A DNA stretch of 37,245 bases from Oscillochloris sp. ZM17-4 (lineage in GTDB: Bacteria > Chloroflexota > Chloroflexia > Chloroflexales > Chloroflexaceae). The translations under genes and the position numbers were made by a program. Numbering within the stretch: position 1 is the stretch's first letter; every line of letters begins with the position of its first letter. Below the pieces are notes generated by a model, which searched no databases, was not told the origin of the DNA, and was given only the letters and a program-made list of their open reading frames with translations. The DNA lies in contig NZ_JAIEWN010000028.1 of assembly GCF_019599295.1 (NCBI RefSeq), positions 9,084-46,328 on the forward strand, read 5' to 3'. This document shows positions 34,516 through 37,245 of this stretch, piece after piece.

Positions 34516-34986
34516 CTACGGGCAGGCTGCTCTGGGCGCTGACAGGTGGAGCAAGCGCTGATGTGTCCGGGGCTGAGGCGGGCTACCTCGGCGAGCAGGC
34601 CCTCGATCACCGCCGCGCCGCGCCGCTGCCGTCCGCCGATCCAGGCCGGCGAGCAGCGCGATGTCCTGCCGCGCCGCGGCCGCACCCTCACAGGCGCTGC
34701 GCCAGACGCAGTAGGCGCAGTGGCGGGCAAACGCGATCGCCGGCTCGGCGTCGGGCTGGAGATCGGCGGCCTGGCGCAGCTGGCGCTCCAGCCCGGCCAG
34801 GGGCTCGCCCTGCCGCAGGACCGCGGCGGGCCGCCCGGCGGCATCCGCCCCCAGCCAGAGCTCGCCCTCCGGCGTGTGGCCCTGCGCCGGCGCGAGCAGC
34901 CAAGGGTGATCGGATGCGGCATGGGAACGGAGACACTCCTCCTGTGCAGACCCACGTCTCTTGTGGCGAGGTGTCACGCACCTCAC
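34516..34986 (-). pseudogene. RecB-like nuclease (TM0106 type), frameshifted fragment
   Basis: The text DHPWLLAPAQGHTPEGELWL then ARHCAYCVWRSACEGAAAAR and QDIALLAGLDRR is the C-terminal part of a TM0106-type RecB-family protein, whose CxYCxWxxxC segment holds the Fe-S or zinc cysteines. At DRR (about 34640) a one-base shift breaks the frame; the other frame goes on QRRGAAVIEGLLAEVARLSP. Nuclease core motifs are missing, so it is not functional. Confidence 0.55.
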
Positions 34987-35126
34987 GCAGCGCCGATCTC
35001 ACCGCCGACAATACTCTGGAGCGTTGCGGTAAGCGATTCCGTTTGTGGACGCGGACGGCGACGGGGCATGCGACAACGCGGGCACCGGCAGCCAGTCCCG
35101 GCGCGGCCGCCCGTAGCGGTAGAATC

Positions 35127-35174
35127 AAGCGCCGGCCGGCCAGCCCTCAATTAGGGGCTGGCCGGCCGGCGCTT
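35127..35174 (-). terminator. 20-bp perfect stem-loop after the EthD gene
   Basis: Arms 35127-35146 and 35155-35174 are perfectly complementary with an 8-nt loop (TCAATTAG). It starts 10 bp past the EthD stop. The T-run after it on the minus strand is poor (CTTGATTCT), so it may end transcription weakly or protect the mRNA end. Confidence 0.65.
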
Positions 35175-35183
35175 CGTGTCTTA

Positions 35184-35519
35184 TCAGGCCTTCGCCTCCA
35201 GCTGCACCGGGTAGATCACCTGCTCCGCATCGAACATGAACGCCGCCCCGCCGGTGGCAAAGTTCGGCACGTCGGCCACCGCCGCCTGGCCCTCCGGCGA
35301 GGCCAGGATGGCCTCGGCGGAGGCGCGGCTCTCGGCGTAGAGCGCGACGATCATGTAGTAGGGCGGCTGCTCGCCCGGCGTCGTCGCCTCGCACTTCCCG
35401 ATCGTCCAGCCCGTCCAGCCCTGCATCTTCCGCGCGAGCGGGATGTGGACCTCGTCGTAGTAGCGGTCAAACGCCTCCGGGTCGGCCGGGTGGCCGTAGA
35501 GGACCGTGAGCTTCACCAT
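35184..35519 (-). CDS. EthD-family protein
   Basis: A 111-residue ferredoxin-like fold protein with EthD features: MVKLTVLYGHPADPEAFDRY, DEVHIPLARKMQGWTGW, PPYYMIVALYAESRASAEAI and FDAEQVIYPV. The family includes EthD of the ethyl tert-butyl ether pathway, and generally small dimeric reductase/isomerase-like proteins of unclear activity. GGAGGGAGAG is 4 bp before the ATG. It ends the minus-strand operon with the PEP-hydrolase-like and Tm-1-like genes, 13 bp apart. Confidence 0.85.
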   Translation of the reverse strand: MVKLTVLYGHPADPEAFDRYYDEVHIPLARKMQGWTGWTIGKCEATTPGEQPPYYMIVALYAESRASAEAILASPEGQAAVADVPNFATGGAAFMFDAEQVIYPVQLEAKA

Positions 35520-35532
35520 CTGGCTCTCCCTC

Positions 35533-36360
35533 CTATGCGCCGCGCGTGATCTGCTTGAACCGCTTCGCGTTCTCGGTGATGGCTACCTCGGTTGGCAGCC
35601 GCTCCATGCTCGACGCGCCGAAGAAGCCGACCACGCCCCGCGTGCGCGCCAGCACATACTGCGCGTCGTCGGGCTCGGCGATCGGCCCGCCGTGGCAGAG
35701 CACCAGGATGTCCGGGTTCACCGCCTTCGCCGCGTCGTGCATGGCCTGGATCAGCGGCACGCAGTCGTCGAGGGTCAGGGCGGTCTGCGCGCCGATGCTG
35801 CCCTTGGTCGTCAGGCCCATGTGCGGCACCAGCACATCGGCGCCGGCCTGGGCCATCGCCGTCGCATCCTCGGGGCTGAACACATAGGGGCACGTGAGCA
35901 TGCCCTCCTCATGGGCGACGCGGATCATCTCCACCTCCAGCCCGTAGCCCATGCCGGTCTCCTCCAGGTTCTGGCGGAACGTGCCGTCGATCAGGCCGAC
36001 GGTGGGGAAGTTCTGCACTCCGCTGAACCCCTGCTCTCTCAGCTGGCGGATGAAGGGCCGCATCAGGCGGAAGGGGTCGGTGCCGCAGACCCCGGCGAGC
36101 ACGGGGGTGTGCCTGACGATCGGCAGCACCTCGTAGCCCATCTCGACGACGATCGCGTTCGCGTCGCCGTAGGGCATCAGCCCGGCCAGCGAGCCGCGCC
36201 CGGCCATGCGGTAGCGCCCCGAGTTGTAGATGATGATCAGGTCGACCCCGCCGGCCTCGGCGCACTTGGCCGAGAGCCCGGTGCCGGCCCCGGCCCCGAT
36301 GATCGCGCCGCCGTCGGCCACGGTCTTCCGCAGCTGGGCGAGCGCCTCTGCGCGTTCCAT
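35533..36360 (-). CDS. PEP-hydrolase-like TIM-barrel protein (Tm-1 C-terminal half)
   Basis: A 275-residue TIM-barrel protein of the phosphoenolpyruvate-hydrolase-like family. The start [19 protein letters not shown] has AGGAGG 7 bp upstream. Barrel strand ends show in [97 protein letters not shown] and [17 protein letters not shown]. In plant Tm-1 it is fused with the UPF0261/Tm-1 ATP-binding half; here that half is the preceding gene. They should form one complex; the substrate is unknown. Confidence 0.88.
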   Translation of the reverse strand: MERAEALAQLRKTVADGGAIIGAGAGTGLSAKCAEAGGVDLIIIYNSGRYRMAGRGSLAGLMPYGDANAIVVEMGYEVLPIVRHTPVLAGVCGTDPFRLMRPFIRQLREQGFSGVQNFPTVGLIDGTFRQNLEETGMGYGLEVEMIRVAHEEGMLTCPYVFSPEDATAMAQAGADVLVPHMGLTTKGSIGAQTALTLDDCVPLIQAMHDAAKAVNPDILVLCHGGPIAEPDDAQYVLARTRGVVGFFGASSMERLPTEVAITENAKRFKQITRGA

Positions 36361-36400
36361 ATTCTTACCTCCTGTCATACGGTTGCATCCTGCTAGGGGC

Positions 36401-36527
36401 GCGGGGGCGGCTGCGCCGCCCCCGCAGCTTATATGTGTTGGTTCTGGGCGGCTGTGCCGCCCAGAACCAACACATATAAGGTCTGGAGCTCTGCTCCAGG
36501 GCAATGGTTCACGGCATCATGCCGTGA
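36401..36527 (-). other. Cluster of four perfect 3-nt-loop hairpins
   Basis: Four adjoining inverted repeats with 3-base loops: A 36401-36425 (11-bp stem, TGC loop), B 36428-36480 (25-bp stem, TGT), C 36483-36499 (7-bp, TCT), D 36509-36527 (8-bp, TCA). In D the loop is exactly the stop codon of the Tm-1-like gene. No T-run follows any of them. They lie between the two co-directional genes, so an mRNA-processing or stability role is more likely than termination. The stem ends GGC-nnn-GCC recall the terminator at 34178. Confidence 0.8.
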
Positions 36528-37245
36528 GCATCTGGTGCAGGCGCTCCGCCATCGCCTCGGCGAAGCGCGGGTCGTTGATCTCCATATCCAGCTCGTGCAG
36601 CTCGACGTTCGGGCCGAGGCTGGCCTTCAGCGCGCCGATCAGCGCCGCGTCGGCCTCCGGGTCGTAGAAGGGCTGGCCCTCAGCCGCGATCATCGACACG
36701 CCGCGCAGCGGCACGAACAGCGCCGTCGGGCCTTTGGCCGCGCTCAGCTTCTGGGCGATGATCGCGCCCAGCTGCGCGCACTCCTCGGGCGTGGTCCGCA
36801 TCAGGGTCACGGTGGCGTTATGCACGTAGAGGTTGCGCTCGCGGAACTGCGCCGGCACGGTCTCCTTCGGCCCGAAGTTGACCATGTCCAGCGCGCCGAG
36901 CGAGACGACCTGGGGGATGGGCTTGGCCCCGGCGGCGTCGAGCCGCTGCGGCCCGGCGCCAAGCACCCCGCCGACCAGCTCGTCGGCCCACTCGGTGGTG
37001 GTGATGTCGAGCGAGCCGACGATGAAGCCCGCGCTGATCAGCGCCTCCATCGAGCGGCCGCCCGCGCCGGTGGCGTGGAAGACCAGCACCTCGTAGCCAT
37101 GGCGCTCCAGCCACTCGCGGGCCGAGGTGACGCAGGGCGTGGTGACGCCGAACATCGTCGCGGTGATCAGCGGCTTGTGCTCCTCGGCCGGCTGGAAGGA
37201 CTCGTAGGCCCGGGCCATGCCGGTGATCGCGCCGGCGGCGTTCGA
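36517..37245 (-). CDS. Tm-1-like ATP-binding protein (UPF0261), N-terminus outside the window
   Basis: The visible 243 residues are the C-terminal part of a UPF0261/Tm-1-like protein: SNAAGAITGMARAYESFQPA, LITATMFGVTTPCVTSAREW, VLVFHATGAGGRSMEALI, VSLGALDMVNFGPKETVPAQ and FVPLRGVSMIAAEGQPFYDP, ending in EMxINDPRFAEAMAERL. The family binds ATP; plant Tm-1 uses it to inhibit tobamovirus replication. The frame enters from the right edge, so it is partial. It is the first visible gene of the minus-strand operon with the PEP-hydrolase-like partner, and its stop is inside hairpin D. Confidence 0.88.
   Translation of the reverse strand, partial: SNAAGAITGMARAYESFQPAEEHKPLITATMFGVTTPCVTSAREWLERHGYEVLVFHATGAGGRSMEALISAGFIVGSLDITTTEWADELVGGVLGAGPQRLDAAGAKPIPQVVSLGALDMVNFGPKETVPAQFRERNLYVHNATVTLMRTTPEECAQLGAIIAQKLSAAKGPTALFVPLRGVSMIAAEGQPFYDPEADAALIGALKASLGPNVELHELDMEINDPRFAEAMAERLHQMLTA

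Overview
The window is a GC-rich bacterial segment. Its gene content (DICT-domain histidine kinase paired with a NarL/LuxR regulator, DUF4386 and bactofilin-like membrane proteins, Tm-1-like plus PEP-hydrolase-like pair, RtcB-like ligase) is what I associate with filamentous Chloroflexota of class Chloroflexia. The placement is an inference from family composition only; there is no rRNA or other marker gene here. I saw no tRNA, rRNA or CRISPR array.

Layout. (1) 1-1.8 kb is genomic debris: a 21-bp tandem repeat running in frame into a decayed Eco57I/PglX-type adenine methylase, then a chimeric kinase / ADP-ribosylglycohydrolase remnant. (2) 1.8-9.3 kb is mostly housekeeping/accessory: an ATP-grasp enzyme, a divergent RtcB-like RNA ligase, a minus-strand cluster (two hypotheticals, GNAT, NUDIX, clipped nucleotidyltransferase), a plus-strand UPF0175/DUF3368 toxin-antitoxin pair, a cupin, a uridine-kinase-like protein and a frameshifted P-loop kinase. 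(3) 9.4-13.7 kb is a decayed plasmid/ICE-like module: a TnpB-only IS200/IS605-type element whose TnpB has lost the RuvC-I region, a clipped TGT-like gene, a broken DUF6094-type methylase/helicase, a frameshifted Rad52-like protein and a small membrane protein. (4) 14.1-31.2 kb is a signalling and membrane region: two large multi-domain histidine kinases (one a membrane-anchored kinase-receiver-winged-helix single-chain system), a bactofilin-like membrane protein, a GlsB/YeaQ-type protein, then a mostly plus-strand series: MDR oxidoreductase, DUF4386 protein, 42-residue membrane peptide, DICT kinase, LuxR regulator, degenerate receiver, two membrane proteins (one DUF3267), SDR and serine hydrolase. 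(5) 31.3-33.8 kb is an IS91-family element with its own tyrosine recombinase. (6) 33.6-35.0 kb is a graveyard of gene ends (XRE regulator, OST-HTH/LOTUS, TM0106-type RecB nuclease). (7) 35.2-37.2 kb is a minus-strand operon (Tm-1-like, PEP-hydrolase-like, EthD) with a cluster of four perfect hairpins between its first two genes.

The most interesting observation is a repeated 38-bp operator architecture: three TTrCGG-type hexamers separated by exactly 15 and 5 bp. It occurs three times, each oriented toward a gene starting 54-69 bp downstream (bactofilin-like, GlsB-like, MDR oxidoreductase). One copy lies in the divergent promoter of the single-chain kinase/OmpR-type regulator. Helical spacing (21 and 11 bp) is that of an OmpR/PhoB-family protein, so the array is a good candidate for the regulon of this unusual membrane-bound transcription factor.
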